Positions 62,389 to 64,000 of a stretch of DNA of 64,000 nt are shown here, in pieces. Origin of the DNA: CAIKBL01 sp964555355 (lineage in GTDB: Bacteria; Pseudomonadota; Gammaproteobacteria; Ga0077536); the NCBI GenBank assembly GCA_964555355.1, contig CAZKRY010000003.1, forward strand, positions 1-64,000, read 5' to 3'. The notes under the pieces are model-generated. The model was not told where the DNA came from. It did no database searches and worked only from the letters and a program-made list of their open reading frames with translations. How positions within the stretch are numbered: position 1 is the stretch's first letter; each line of letters opens with the position of its first letter. The position numbers were made by a program, and so were the translations under genes.

Positions 62389-63945
62389 CTATGTTGGATC
62401 GAGTGATTTGGTATAGACGGCTTTGCCATCGATGTCTCTAAGGTCAACGCGCAATTGACGTGTCGCTCGATCGATATTCACTTCACCGAAAAACTGTAGT
62501 CCCGCATACGGCGATAAATTCATTTGCCCGGCGGGTGGTGCTTTCACGAACACTTCAGTCAACCCAAAGGTTCGATCAACCGTATTCGGTCCAAAAGTGC
62601 CTGCATTCAACGGACCCGCGACAAACTCCCAAAACGGATCGAATTCCGCAAAGGTGGCCTTCACCGGATCGTAGTAGTGCGCCGCACAGTAATGTACATC
62701 GGCGGTTAACCACACGACGTTCTTAATGCGATTTTTCTGTAGATAGCGCAATAAACTCGCGATTTCGAGTTCGCGCCCGCGCGGCGCGCCATCGTTGGCG
62801 TTGGCCACGCCTTCGAAACGCACCGGCGTACCCTCGAGATTGTCGCGCACGTTTAGCCCGAGCGGCATGTCGCATGCGATCACTTTCCACACCGCTTTGG
62901 AATGTCGCAACGCATGTTTCAACCACACCAATTGCGGCAGACCAAGCAGCGTCGCGTCCAGATGCTCTTTCGACTGCAGGGTTTCATTATTCGGTCCGCG
63001 GTAGCTGCGTAAATCAATGACAAACAGATCGAGTAATGGCGGATATGAGAAGCGGCGAAAAATTCGCTCGGAGTCATCCATGCCCGGGGGGCTGATGGGC
63101 GCGTATTCGTGAAATGCGCGGGTTGCGCGCGCAACTAACAATGGCACGCTCTTTTCGCGATAGCGGTCGTCGTCCCGCAAGCTTTTCGAAGGCGACCAGT
63201 TGTTGACGACTTCATGATCGTCCCACTGCCAAATCTGCGGCACTTCGGCGTTGAAGCGGCGGACGTTCGTATCCAACAAGTTGTAACGATAACGCCCGCG
63301 AAACTCAGCCAAGGTCTCCGCGACTTTCGATACCTCCGGCGTAACCACATTCGTCCATTGCCCGGGCGGCTCGCTGATCGTCATCGTTTCTTCAATTGGC
63401 CCGTCGGCGTAAATCGTGTCGCCGCTGTGGACGAAAAAGTGCGGTTCGCGCCGGCGCATCGTCTCGTAAATTTTCATTCCCCCGAAAGCCTCGTTGATGC
63501 CAAACCCTTGGCCGGCGGTATCGCCACCCCATACGAACCGCAGATCGTGCGCAGGTGCGGGCGTTTGTACGCGGCCGGTCAACGGCTCGCTCAGCGCGCC
63601 GGAATTGTCCAGGCTTTCAAACCAAGCTCTGACGAAGATCGTGGCCCCGGGAGGCAAACCGACCAACTGCTGCCGCACCGTGTAATCGGTCACATCGAGT
63701 GCAGGCGCGCCGCGCAACTTGACTGATCGCCGGAAGCGCTCGTCGGTCGCATACTCCACCCACAAACGCGCAGGTCGATCCGCGCGACTCCACACTATGA
63801 CCCGTCCGCCGCCCAAGTCGCCAAATTGCAACCCTTCGGCCGCACGCGGGCGCGCCAGTTCGGAATTGATTATTCCGGCGCTCGCCGGGCGGAGCAGACA
63901 GGCCGCGCCCGCCGACAACAAGAATTGACGTCTATCGAGCGGCAT
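62389..63945 (-). CDS. Tat-exported alkaline phosphatase D (PhoD) family metallophosphoesterase
   Basis: 518 residues. Twin-arginine signal DRRQFLLSAGAACLL at the N-terminus, then an N-terminal Fn3-like domain (about 35-125) and a calcineurin-like catalytic domain. Metal-binding motifs: VWGGDTAG, FVHSGDTIYADG, WQWDDHEVVNNW, and WLTADVHYCAAHYY. PhoD enzymes are phosphodiesterases that scavenge phosphate in the periplasm, often using calcium and iron. No Pho box could be recognised upstream within the remaining 55 bases. Confidence 0.92.
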   Translation of the reverse strand: MPLDRRQFLLSAGAACLLRPASAGIINSELARPRAAEGLQFGDLGGGRVIVWSRADRPARLWVEYATDERFRRSVKLRGAPALDVTDYTVRQQLVGLPPGATIFVRAWFESLDNSGALSEPLTGRVQTPAPAHDLRFVWGGDTAGQGFGINEAFGGMKIYETMRRREPHFFVHSGDTIYADGPIEETMTISEPPGQWTNVVTPEVSKVAETLAEFRGRYRYNLLDTNVRRFNAEVPQIWQWDDHEVVNNWSPSKSLRDDDRYREKSVPLLVARATRAFHEYAPISPPGMDDSERIFRRFSYPPLLDLFVIDLRSYRGPNNETLQSKEHLDATLLGLPQLVWLKHALRHSKAVWKVIACDMPLGLNVRDNLEGTPVRFEGVANANDGAPRGRELEIASLLRYLQKNRIKNVVWLTADVHYCAAHYYDPVKATFAEFDPFWEFVAGPLNAGTFGPNTVDRTFGLTEVFVKAPPAGQMNLSPYAGLQFFGEVNIDRATRQLRVDLRDIDGKAVYTKSLDPT

Positions 63946-64000
63946 CGAAAATGCGCCGAATGGATAGGTGTATCACCCAGCGGCAGAACGCGGCGATCGT

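Noticed and set aside
1..64000. tRNA or rRNA genes
   Set aside because: No cloverleaf-like or rRNA-like segment was recognised in the intergenic regions by eye; a tRNA search program could not be run.

Overview
The window reads as chromosomal DNA of a metabolically versatile Gram-negative bacterium, most likely a proteobacterium and plausibly gammaproteobacterial. The support is an outer-membrane DUF1302/DUF1329 pair, lipoprotein, Tat and Sec signals, REP-type palindromes, a RAYT-like transposase and many acyl-CoA catabolism genes. The lineage is inferred, not proven.

Layout. 1-2414: the end of a toluene/alkene-type diiron monooxygenase operon (DmpM/MmoB-type effector, beta subunit) followed by a luciferase-like flavin monooxygenase. 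2411-7742: a lipoprotein solute-binding protein overlapping a 1462-residue hybrid kinase. 8015-15659: catabolic genes (SDR, heme-c/beta-propeller protein, molybdopterin oxidoreductase, acyl-CoA synthetase, two-hot-dog dehydratase). 15656-30475: a signalling island with four more hybrid histidine kinases and a REC-PAS-GGDEF-EAL protein. Inside it lies an exported peroxiredoxin whose catalytic cysteine codon is UGA, followed by a hairpin that fits a bacterial SECIS element. 30570-43515: a second catabolic block (serine hydrolase, DUF1302 and DUF1329 proteins, SCO-like protein, alpha/beta hydrolase, NTF2-like protein, PhyH dioxygenase, acyl-CoA dehydrogenase, cupin, SDR, CoA transferase, YaiI, flavin monooxygenase). 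43516-47440: an accessory patch with hicAB, a truncated lysE, a RAYT-like transposase among direct and inverted repeats, and yoeB/yefM with its operator. 47637-57635: thiolase-like protein, ABM protein, HIBCH-like hydrolase, MetE-like protein, NUDIX hydrolase, MDR oxidoreductase and a three-subunit CoxMSL-type molybdenum hydroxylase. 57670-63945: small coiled-coil protein, PurD-like ATP-grasp ligase, PPOX protein, glutamine synthetase-family ligase, methyltransferase and a Tat-exported PhoD phosphatase.

How the parts fit. Most genes suit oxygenase-initiated oxidation of hydrophobic compounds followed by CoA activation and beta-oxidation-like steps. The kinases and c-di-GMP phosphodiesterase suggest environment-dependent control, but no substrate can be named from sequence. 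The strongest unusual signal is the putative selenoprotein peroxiredoxin at 25549-26067. Next come a 113-114 bp element present twice with 30-bp terminal inverted repeats (perfect in one copy), and the repeat-flanked RAYT-like locus that appears to have truncated lysE.
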